A stretch of 37,275 nucleotides of DNA, from the IMG/VR virus record IMGVR_UViG_3300035698_002169, positions 1-37,275 of that record. One strand, given 5' to 3'. The DNA comes from a virus. The position numbers were made by a program, and so were the translations under genes. Below, in pieces: positions 31,372-37,275 of this stretch; positions within the stretch are counted from its first letter, which is position 1; each line of letters starts with the position of its first letter. The notes beneath the pieces are model-generated. The model did no database searches and had not been told where the DNA came from. It was given only the letters and a program-made list of their open reading frames with translations.

Positions 31372-31536
31372 ATGACAATTCAACTATGGTGCATAATAGG
31401 AACAACAGTTTGCGTTATTGGATTATATCTTAAGACACTGAGACAATATAAAATAATGGAGAAGCAGAATGAGATAATTGAAAAACAAAAGAAACTTATT
31501 GAAAAGATGATGTTAAAAATTAAGGAGATACTATGA
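31372..31536 (+). CDS. Small membrane-anchored coiled-coil protein
   Basis: 54 residues, strong binding site TATAGGAGGGC. A hydrophobic helix (CIIGTTVCVIGLYL) is followed by a basic and acidic coiled coil (EKQNEIIEKQKKLIEKMMLK). One membrane span with a cytoplasmic helix is the simplest layout. No function recognised. The next gene overlaps its stop (ATGA). Confidence 0.6.
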   Translation: MTIQLWCIIGTTVCVIGLYLKTLRQYKIMEKQNEIIEKQKKLIEKMMLKIKEIL

Positions 31537-31649
31537 GTTGGAAAACAAAATCATGGATTGTAATGTTAATATTAATGGCTCTGTTCTTTTTAGGCGGACT
31601 ATGGATGGGATATAAACTGGGAGTAAGTACAAACTGGATAATAATGTGA
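31533..31649 (+). CDS. Small membrane protein
   Basis: 38 residues, AAGGAGATACT upstream and ATGA overlap. Mostly one hydrophobic helix (WIVMLILMALFFLGGLWMGY). Pairs with the preceding membrane peptide. Function unknown. Confidence 0.58.
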   Translation: MSWKTKSWIVMLILMALFFLGGLWMGYKLGVSTNWIIM

Positions 31650-31660
31650 GGAGGCGAAAT

Positions 31661-32401
31661 ATGAAAAAGGTAGCAATAATTGGATTTGCAGCATCAAAAG
31701 ATGATGCGCCATTTAAAGACAAATCATATGAGATTTGGGGACTAAATGATTTATTTGGAAAAATACCAAGGTGGGATAGATGGTTTAATATACATGATAT
31801 TGAAGTGATTAAAAATACAGGTATATTAAGATCTAATATTCAGTCATTTGAAATGTATAAGACAATGACCTGCCCGGTATATTTACAAGAGATATGCAAA
31901 GAGATACCGACATCAGTAAAATTTCCGTTAGCTGAAATACAAGCGAAATTCTGCAACGGTGAAAAGGGATATTTCACAAATCAAATATCATATATGGTAG
32001 CACTTGCATTATATGAGGACTTTGATGTTATTGAACTATATGGGGTTGATATGTCAATGGATACTGAATATCAAATACAAAGACCATCTGTTGAATACTG
32101 GATAGGATTAGCTCGAGGCATGGGCAAAATAGTTAAAGTTTCACCGGGTTCAACGCTCCTAAGTTTGCTTTATTTGTATGGATATGAAGAAGAAAAAATG
32201 TCAAAGTTTGTGGAAATATTCAAGGCAAAGCTGAGATTCTTAGAAGAGCAGAAAGAAAAAACAATAGCATCCATTAACGGATTTGAATCTGAGATTGAAA
32301 AACTACAGGAAAACATTGCAAATAATAAAATTGCACTCAATCAATTTATCGGAGCAAGTAGCCTAACTGGGAATATTTTAAAGGAGTTCAAGAATGTCTA
32401 A
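31661..32401 (+). CDS. Rossmann-fold phage protein (DUF115/GT42-like layout) with C-terminal coiled coil
   Basis: 246 residues from the ATG at 31661 (GAGGAGGCG; a GTG at 31646 in frame lies inside the preceding gene). The N-terminus KKVAIIGFAASKDDAPFKDK is a nucleotide-binding-type strand-loop, followed by YEIWGLNDLFGKIPRWDRWF and ELYGVDMSMDTEYQIQRPSV, a pattern I know from uncharacterised proteins of many phages and that recalls the MptE/DUF115 and sialyltransferase-like folds. The last 60 residues are a coiled coil. Substrate unknown. It overlaps the next gene, a nucleotide-sugar-type enzyme, by 8 bases. Confidence 0.65.
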   Translation: MKKVAIIGFAASKDDAPFKDKSYEIWGLNDLFGKIPRWDRWFNIHDIEVIKNTGILRSNIQSFEMYKTMTCPVYLQEICKEIPTSVKFPLAEIQAKFCNGEKGYFTNQISYMVALALYEDFDVIELYGVDMSMDTEYQIQRPSVEYWIGLARGMGKIVKVSPGSTLLSLLYLYGYEEEKMSKFVEIFKAKLRFLEEQKEKTIASINGFESEIEKLQENIANNKIALNQFIGASSLTGNILKEFKNV

Positions 32402-33122
32402 GATAGGAACAATTATACAAACAAGAATGGGATCAACTAGATTGCCGGGCAAAGTAATGAAAATTATAGAAGGCAAAACAGTATTAGCTCATGTTATTGA
32501 AAGAGTAAAATTATCTGAAATGCTGGATAAAATTATAATAGCCACCACAACAAGATCGAGGGATGATGTTATTGAGGATGAGGCTTTAAAAAATGGGGTG
32601 TTGGTTTCAAGGGGCAGTGAAAATGATGTGCTTGGTAGATATTATCATGCAGCGGTAGAAAATGACTTGGATGTAATTGTGCGAATAACCTCAGATTGCC
32701 CACTTATTGATCCAAATATTGTTGATAATTTAATTGGGTGGTATATTGAATATGAAGGTGATGTTGTCGGAACTGCAGGAATTTGGAAAAGTACATACCC
32801 GGCAGGCTTAGACTTATCGGTGGTGTCATTTAAAAAACTGGAAGAGGCATATTTTAGGGCAACTAAAGAATATCAGCGTGAACACGTTATGCCTTATATT
32901 TATGAGAACAGTAAAAAAATATCTATCATTAAAAACCCAGTTGACTATTCAAATCAGAGATGGACAATTGACACCGAAGAGGACTTAGAACTGATTGAAG
33001 CTATTTATTTCAGATTATACAAAGGTAAGCATGACTTCTTTTTAAAAGAGATTATTGATCTCATGAACCGAGAGCCAGAACTATATAAAATAAATGCGCA
33101 TATTGTACAGAAGGAGCGATAG
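32394..33122 (+). CDS. SpsF-like cytidylyltransferase (nucleotide-sugar synthesis)
   Basis: 242 residues. QTRMGSTRLPGKVM (9-22) is the nucleotide-binding signature of CMP-sugar synthetases (acylneuraminate cytidylyltransferase family), followed by IATTTRSRDDVI, RITSDCPLIDP near residue 97 and the C-terminal RWTIDTEEDLELI motif typical of SpsF from spore coat polysaccharide synthesis. It should activate a sugar acid or similar as a CMP derivative. Unusual in a phage early region. The binding site AAGGAG lies in the preceding gene. Confidence 0.9.
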   Translation: MSKIGTIIQTRMGSTRLPGKVMKIIEGKTVLAHVIERVKLSEMLDKIIIATTTRSRDDVIEDEALKNGVLVSRGSENDVLGRYYHAAVENDLDVIVRITSDCPLIDPNIVDNLIGWYIEYEGDVVGTAGIWKSTYPAGLDLSVVSFKKLEEAYFRATKEYQREHVMPYIYENSKKISIIKNPVDYSNQRWTIDTEEDLELIEAIYFRLYKGKHDFFLKEIIDLMNREPELYKINAHIVQKER

Positions 33123-33454
33123 TGAATAAATATAAAAATAAAGAAACATTTATTGATAATATAAGATTTCAGAGTAAAGCGGAAGGGCAGAGATATAAAG
33201 ATCTAAAATTGTTATTAAAAGCCGGGGTTATATCTCAATTAGAACTACAACCAGAGTTTGTACTATTGGAACCATTTACTCATAGAAATAAAAAGTACAG
33301 AGGAATCAAATATAAAGCAGACTTTAGATACAAAGAGAACGGAAAAACGATTGTGGAGGATGTCAAGGGTTATATGGGAGTTGGAGTTTACAAGATTAAG
33401 AAAAAGCTATTGCTAAATAAATATAGAGATATTGATTTCAGGGAGATAAAATAA
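33122..33454 (+). CDS. DUF1064 nuclease-like protein
   Basis: 110 residues with a GTG start (AAGGAGCG upstream), whose G is the last base of the previous TAG. FQSKAEGQRYKDLKLLLKAG, LQPEFVLLEPF, YKADFRY and VEDVKG form the DUF1064 pattern: E, D and D-x-K residues of a PD-(D/E)XK-type nuclease fold. Members occur where phages usually carry RusA-type resolvases, so a branched-DNA nuclease role is plausible. Confidence 0.88.
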   Translation: MNKYKNKETFIDNIRFQSKAEGQRYKDLKLLLKAGVISQLELQPEFVLLEPFTHRNKKYRGIKYKADFRYKENGKTIVEDVKGYMGVGVYKIKKKLLLNKYRDIDFREIK

Positions 33455-34333
33455 TGAAAATAGGTTTGATTGATGCAGATGGTCATAACTTCCCAAATCT
33501 GCCACTTATGAAATTATCTGCTCACCACAAGCAATTGGGCGATAGCGTTGAATGGTGTGTGCCTTTACTCAAATATGACAGGGTATATGTTTCTAAAGTA
33601 TTTGACTTCACTCCTGATTTTAACACATATGTTGATACCAAAGAACTCATAAGAGGCGGTACAGGCTATGATCTTAAAAACGCATTACCGCAAGAAATTG
33701 AAACAATATTTCCTGACTATGAATTATATCCACAATATCAAGGTAAGGCATACGGTTTTCTAACAAGAGGCTGTCCAAATGATTGTCCGTTCTGCATAGT
33801 TACACCAAAAGAAGGCGGGCAAGTAATTAAAGTTGCTGATGTAACAGATTTCTGGACGGACCAAAAAGGAAATTATATTATTAGATGCAAATATGACAGC
33901 TTACAAAGATGCGCTGGAATTATGCGATCAGATTATTGAAACGAAAGCACAGATCACATTCAATCAGGGATTGGATATTAGGTTTATGACAGAGGACTTT
34001 GCAAATAAAATTAAGCAGATGAAAATTAAGATGTTGCATTTTGCATGGGACTTGCCAAAAAATGAAAGCATCATTATTAAAAATTTAAAGATATTTAGAA
34101 AATATTGGGATCTCAGCGACAGAGATTTAAGGGTATATGTTCTGACCAATTGGAACACCGACATTGAATATGATTTGTTTAGAATATATAAATTAAAAGA
34201 ATTAGGTTATGATCCCTATGTGATGATATTTGACAAACATAAAGCGCCAAAGCAAATCAAGCGGTTGCAACGGTGGGTAAATAATAAATTTATATTTAGA
34301 TCATGCGAAAGATTTGAAGATTACAAGGCATAA
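33454..34333 (+). pseudogene. Radical SAM protein, reading frame broken by one inserted base
   Basis: The first frame (33454-33939) encodes MKIGLIDADGHNFPNLPLMK and the cluster-binding RGCPNDCPFC (C107, C111, C114; CxxxCxxC). The homologous continuation is in the +1 frame: upstream of the ATG at 33893 this frame reads KEIILLDANMTAYKDALELC, exactly the kind of sequence expected after DFWTDQK, and runs to 34333 (YDPYVMIFDKHKAPKQ, WVNNKFIFRSCERFEDYK). One extra base in CCAAAAAGGAAA (33861-33872) explains it. Either a sequencing slip, a real mutation or rare frameshifting. The intact protein would be about 292 residues, a phage radical SAM family of unknown substrate. Confidence 0.82.
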
Positions 34334-34351
34334 ATTTTAAGGAGGTTTATC

Positions 34352-34531
34352 ATGTGGAAAGAAGTAAAAGCGGTATATGGGGAAACCAGATCTTGGACAA
34401 AGGGACTTGGTGAGGTGGAGATGATAACATATCATCAAGCGGATACTAGTGATCCTTATCATTATTGTGATATTAAAAAAGAGGACACAACACTACGATT
34501 ATTTGATATTAGAATGATTGAAGACTTATAA
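34352..34531 (+). CDS. Small hypothetical protein
   Basis: 59 residues, strong AAGGAGGTTTATC binding site. Starts MWKEVKAVYGETRSWTKGLG and is mixed beta/acidic (ITYHQADTSDPYHYCDIKKE). No motif recognised. The next gene starts right after its stop. Confidence 0.6.
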   Translation: MWKEVKAVYGETRSWTKGLGEVEMITYHQADTSDPYHYCDIKKEDTTLRLFDIRMIEDL

Positions 34532-34807
34532 ATGAAATATCCAAATTGTAAAGGTTGCTATGCTGACAAAGCTATTGGCAGAGGGTGTAAATTATTAAGC
34601 AAGAGATTTTTGAAAAACTGTCCATTTTATACAAAGGATTATGATTTTAAAACAATAGAAAATGACATAGCAGAATATTCAGGCAAGGGCAGAGCGAGGC
34701 GAAATTTTGATTATATTGATTCGCCTTATGAAACAGCTAAACCAGAAAAAATAGATAGGGGTTCGGCAAGAGATACACTTGAGCATCTCGGAGAGGTTGA
34801 CAGATGA
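34532..34807 (+). CDS. Small cysteine-rich hypothetical protein
   Basis: 91 residues, ATG immediately after the previous TAA. Cysteines KYPNCKGCYADKAIGRGCKL and NCPFYTKDY suggest a small metal site. The C-terminal half is acidic and arginine-containing. It overlaps the phosphoesterase start by 4 bases. Function unknown. Confidence 0.65.
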   Translation: MKYPNCKGCYADKAIGRGCKLLSKRFLKNCPFYTKDYDFKTIENDIAEYSGKGRARRNFDYIDSPYETAKPEKIDRGSARDTLEHLGEVDR

Positions 34808-36009
34808 ATTTAAAAGAAACGTGCCAAGCAAAAAAGGACAAGACGCTTGATGAAAAGTGGGATGAAATAAATGACAAGTTCAAGAAACCATATAAGAATG
34901 GCGAAAGCCTAAGAAGTGCATTTAAGAATGGGGAGTTGAAAAGGTGGCTATTACAGATTGACTGGGAAACTGAAACAGAAATTGAAAAAGTTAAAACTGC
35001 CGAGGAACTAATACACGAAGAACAGGAAAAACAGAGAGTTGACAAGGAACGGAAACAGAGTAAAGAAGAAATAAAAATAGCTGCTCAAATAGATACCATA
35101 AAAGAATGCTTAAAAGAAGCATGTAAAGTTGTTCCATTTTATGAGATATGCAAGGTTGAGGTTATTGTTAAAAATGGCAAAGAAAGAACAACACCAATTC
35201 TTCTACATTCAGATGTTCAATGCGGTACAAAGATTTCGGCGGAAGCGACAGGATCAGGGCATGATTATAACAAAGGTGTACTTGAAATGCAGATGGGGGA
35301 CTTGTTAAAAGGTATTGTATCAATCACAACTAAGCAACTAAAAGAGTTTAGAAAAATTAAAATATTTATGGTTGGCGATATGCTGGAAGGATTTGGTATA
35401 TTTCCGGGACAGGCTTATCACATGGATATGGATGTATATGAGCAGTTTTTCTACCTGGCTGAAATGGAATCAAAATTTTTACAGGAACTATTGCAATTAT
35501 TTGATGAAATTGAAATCGTTACAACCAGCGGTAATCATGGAAGGATAGGCAAAAAAGGAGAAGCGCCAAACTACTTGAATTGGGACAATATCTGGTATGA
35601 ATACATGGTACAGAAAATGCAGAAATTTAAAAGGATAATATGGCATACGACTAAAGCATGGTGGCAGATAGACGAAACATACAGTTGGAATACCTTTGTA
35701 ACTCATGGCGATGGGATTAGATCATATATGGGATTACCTTATTATGGCATAGACAGAAAAGACAGCAAGCAAACCAAACTATTGGCATCTCAGCACAGGT
35801 ATTATGATTATATGGTTTTAGGACATTTTCATACTCCGGCAGAATTACCAACACCAACCGGGCCGATATTCATAAACGGTTGTTTTCCAGGTGGAAGCGT
35901 ATTTGTTCAAAAGAATTTAACAAGTGCATCAAGACCACAGCAAACTATGATCGGAATACATGAAGGCAGGGGTAAAACGTGGTCGTTTCCAATATATTTG
36001 GATTACTAA
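34804..36009 (+). CDS. Calcineurin-like metallophosphoesterase with N-terminal helical/HTH-like part
   Basis: 401 residues. Metal-binding blocks in order: LLHSDVQCG (D137), FMVGDMLEG (D192), TTSGNHGR (N244, H245), FVTHGDG (H301) and VLGHFHTP (H341, H343). The first block has D-V-Q where most relatives have D-x-H (Q139). The N-terminal 110 residues include YKNGESLRSAFKNGELKRWL, which recalls a helix-turn-helix opening seen in phage relatives, and a charged coiled coil (ELIHEEQEKQRVDKERKQSK). Substrate unknown; nucleic acids or nucleotides are possible. Start at an ATGA overlap. Confidence 0.87.
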   Translation: MNLKETCQAKKDKTLDEKWDEINDKFKKPYKNGESLRSAFKNGELKRWLLQIDWETETEIEKVKTAEELIHEEQEKQRVDKERKQSKEEIKIAAQIDTIKECLKEACKVVPFYEICKVEVIVKNGKERTTPILLHSDVQCGTKISAEATGSGHDYNKGVLEMQMGDLLKGIVSITTKQLKEFRKIKIFMVGDMLEGFGIFPGQAYHMDMDVYEQFFYLAEMESKFLQELLQLFDEIEIVTTSGNHGRIGKKGEAPNYLNWDNIWYEYMVQKMQKFKRIIWHTTKAWWQIDETYSWNTFVTHGDGIRSYMGLPYYGIDRKDSKQTKLLASQHRYYDYMVLGHFHTPAELPTPTGPIFINGCFPGGSVFVQKNLTSASRPQQTMIGIHEGRGKTWSFPIYLDY

Positions 36010-36047
36010 TGAAATAAGGTCGTATAATCTAACACAGTATTTCATTA
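36007..36047 (+). promoter_or_regulatory. Inverted repeat flanking a TATAAT box
   Basis: Perfect 10-bp inverted repeat TAATGAAATA (36007-36016) / TATTTCATTA (36038-36047), separated by 21 bases that hold TATAAT at 36023-36028. The left arm overlaps the stop of the phosphoesterase gene. The -35 region is poor (TTGGAT at 35998-36003, 19-base spacing). Reads best as a promoter with operator half sites; a hairpin is possible, but there is no T-run after it. Confidence 0.6.
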
Positions 36048-36066
36048 TAAACGAAAGGAGATAGAT

Positions 36067-36471
36067 ATGAAGCCAGTAATCATAGATGATATATGTAGTA
36101 GGTGTGGAAACATTATAAAGGAAGAACACCCAAGCTTAAGCGATGAGCAAGGCAGACCAGTATGTATGAGATGTGAAGGGAATACTAAAATGTATAAAGT
36201 AGGAGAACCAGTAATAATAAAAGCAACAATAAGTGGAGCGTATCGTTCGGGAAATGGGTTGAGATATCTATTATCAAACAAGGGAGTGCTTATAGAAAGC
36301 GAAATAATACCAAATCCAATAGCCAAGATACAGGCAAGGATAGAAGAACTTGAACAAAAACTAATACCGTTTTTAGACAAACACTCAATAACAGAAATGG
36401 AACAATATGATAGGCTTGCTGATTTGATAGAAGAAAACGAGAATTTTCTCAAGCTATTTAGAGAGGAGTAA
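36067..36471 (+). CDS. Zinc-ribbon hypothetical protein
   Basis: 134 residues, strong GAAAGGAGAT site. Zinc ribbon ICSRCGNIIKE ... VCMRCEGN (residues 9-38), then MYKVGEPVIIKATISGAYRS, a small barrel-like part, and a C-terminal coiled coil (KIQARIEELEQKLIPFLDKH). The MYKVG.PV segment recurs as the start of the last gene of the window (37112). Function unknown. Confidence 0.7.
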   Translation: MKPVIIDDICSRCGNIIKEEHPSLSDEQGRPVCMRCEGNTKMYKVGEPVIIKATISGAYRSGNGLRYLLSNKGVLIESEIIPNPIAKIQARIEELEQKLIPFLDKHSITEMEQYDRLADLIEENENFLKLFREE

Positions 36472-36477
36472 GGTATG
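36461..36477 (+). repeat. 17-base start cassette, copy 1
   Basis: GAGAGGAGTAAGGTATG. It holds the last codons (GAG GAG) and stop of the gene at 36067, a ribosome binding site and the start of the next gene. Identical copies at 36655-36671 and 37098-37114. Confidence 0.9.
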
Positions 36478-36654
36478 ATATTTAAAATTTGTTACACAGA
36501 AGAATGTAAGGAAACGGGAAAGAGAAATTATTTCCGCAAAGACTTAACTGATGACGAGATTTGCGAAGAACTCGCAAGGCTTTGGTCGAAAGAATACCAA
36601 CTTGAAGATGCGGATAAAACTTGCGTGGCTGAAATTGAGGGAATGGAGATTTAG
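36475..36654 (+). CDS. Small acidic hypothetical protein
   Basis: 59 residues. The ATG is the end of GAGAGGAGTAAGGTATG, a 17-base cassette found three times here. Sequence MIFKICYTEECKETGKRNYF then acidic (LTDDEICEELARLWSKEYQL), two or more cysteines. No family recognised. Confidence 0.62.
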   Translation: MIFKICYTEECKETGKRNYFRKDLTDDEICEELARLWSKEYQLEDADKTCVAEIEGMEI

Positions 36655-36671
36655 GAGAGGAGTAAGGTATG
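36655..36671 (+). repeat. 17-base start cassette, copy 2
   Basis: Same sequence as at 36461. Here the preceding stop lies just before it, so the cassette is not tied to a coding end. Confidence 0.9.
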
Positions 36672-36905
36672 ACAAGTAATAAAGATATTATAAAAGATTT
36701 AGAAGAAACAATAGCACACTACAAAAATGCAACAAACTTGAGAATAGCTGAAAGAGATTTGACAATAGCCAAGATACAGGCAGAGATAACGAATTTAGAG
36801 ATTGCACAAGAAAAAGAAGAAGTAAAAGGATTTTCTGTATTTGATATACGATTAGCTGTTACGGAATTGAAAAAAGTTTTAGAACTCTTAGGGGGTAAGG
36901 TATGA
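36669..36905 (+). CDS. Small coiled-coil hypothetical protein
   Basis: 78 residues, second copy of the 17-base start cassette. Almost wholly helical (DIIKDLEETIAHYKNATNLR ... IAKIQAEITNLEIAQEKEEV) with a hydrophobic heptad end (LAVTELKKVLELLGG). Ends in an ATGA overlap with the next gene. Function unknown. Confidence 0.65.
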   Translation: MTSNKDIIKDLEETIAHYKNATNLRIAERDLTIAKIQAEITNLEIAQEKEEVKGFSVFDIRLAVTELKKVLELLGGKV

Positions 36906-37108
36906 GTAGCGCAGATACAACTGGCATAGATAAATCAAACGATACATCAGGGCAAACGGAAATGTTGTATTATCCAAATAGCATAGTGCTACATGCTGAA
37001 AATTATAACAGAATGTATAAGGTTAATCTTAATATTGAAACAATGAAAAGAAAAGAAAGGTGTTGGAAATTTAATCAACGAATGAAAAGAATATTAGGAG
37101 AGGAGTAA
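36902..37108 (+). CDS. Small hypothetical protein
   Basis: 68 residues starting at ATGA overlap, with GGGGGTAAGGTATG as a diverged cassette. S/T/D-rich N-terminus (SSADTTGIDKSNDTSGQTEM) and a basic end (KRKERCWKFNQRMKRILGEE). No motif recognised. Confidence 0.6.
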   Translation: MSSADTTGIDKSNDTSGQTEMLYYPNSIVLHAENYNRMYKVNLNIETMKRKERCWKFNQRMKRILGEE

Positions 37109-37114
37109 GGTATG
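37098..37114 (+). repeat. 17-base start cassette, copy 3
   Basis: Same sequence as at 36461, again made of a GAG GAG TAA gene end plus GGTATG. Confidence 0.9.
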
Positions 37115-37275
37115 TATAAAGTAGGAGACCCAGTAGATTATATATTTAGGGGGAAGAAGTACACGGGCAACATAATTGACTTAGGAAATTCTAGGCTTGT
37201 GCCAAATTATTTTAAATTAGATAAGCTCCATAATGGGAAAAATAGAATAAATGCAAATGACGTAATCCCTTCGCC
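37112..37275 (+). CDS. Partial hypothetical protein at the window end
   Basis: At least 54 codons, open to the window edge. Third exact copy of the 17-base start cassette. Starts MYKVGDPVDYIFRGKKYTGN, related to the MYKVGEPV segment of the protein at 36067. Probably a small beta-barrel-like module. Its true end is outside the window. Confidence 0.6.
   Translation, partial: MYKVGDPVDYIFRGKKYTGNIIDLGNSRLVPNYFKLDKLHNGKNRINANDVIPS

Noticed and set aside
33893-34333. Separate gene for the second radical SAM part
   Set aside because: Its start lies inside the expected core sequence, lacks a binding site, and codons before the ATG continue the homologous protein.
36461-37114. CRISPR-like array from the repeated 17-mers
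   Set aside because: Spacing is irregular and gene-sized, the intervals are coding, and each copy is a translation start.

Overview
The window is a stretch of a tailed bacteriophage genome (or prophage) of long-tailed, siphovirus type. All recognised genes lie on the + strand, are tightly packed and often overlap by 1-11 bases. The DNA is AT-rich, ribosome binding sites are strong GGAGG-type, and the gene families (HK97-type head, TP901-type tape measure, XhlA-like protein, replisome organizer, DUF1064, DUF3168) are those of phages of low-GC Gram-positive bacteria. I infer a Bacillota, probably Clostridia, host. An S-layer-homology-like tail on the endolysin fits a host with an SLH-type cell surface. 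No integrase, CI-type repressor or divergent lysogeny block is visible.

Layout: (1) 64-5135 packaging and head assembly: small terminase, large terminase interrupted by a 362-residue intein, HK97-type portal and prohead protease. (2) 5151-9403 head and connector: major capsid, a decoration-like protein, a beta-helix protein, a connector with an inserted decoration-like domain, head closure and tail terminator proteins. (3) 9407-14678 tail shaft: tail tube, tail assembly chaperones joined by a probable -1 frameshift, an HK97 gp10-like protein, tape measure and a short tail-tip protein. (4) 14679-22071 tail tip: an HNH homing endonuclease, a mosaic adhesin/hub protein, two fibre-like proteins and a protein carrying what looks like the second half of the hub. 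(5) 22087-24570 host exit: XhlA-like protein, a subtilisin-like protease with an intact catalytic set, holin, NlpC/P60-type endolysin.

A non-coding stretch (24571-24791) holds two terminator-like hairpins and then a near-consensus promoter with a perfect palindrome between -35 and -10. This starts the early region (24792 to the end): small zinc-finger proteins, a Cro/XRE-type regulator, a Rad52/Sak3-like annealing protein with a YqaJ-like exonuclease, a NinB-like protein, a second promoter before an excisionase-like HTH protein and the replisome organizer (with internal repeats that may be the origin), a DNA adenine methyltransferase, an HNH-like nuclease, a Rossmann protein next to a SpsF-like cytidylyltransferase, a DUF1064 nuclease, a radical SAM gene broken by one base, a metallophosphoesterase, and a run of tiny genes sharing an identical 17-base start cassette. 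The last gene runs off the window.

Most notable points: the terminase intein carries the W-C-T triad and non-nucleophilic first residue of class 3 inteins; a decoration-like domain is nested inside the connector; the tail hub seems split around two fibre genes; a subtilase sits in the lysis block; and a Rossmann/cytidylyltransferase/radical SAM cluster of unknown purpose lies in the early region. All product calls were made by reading motifs, without database searches.
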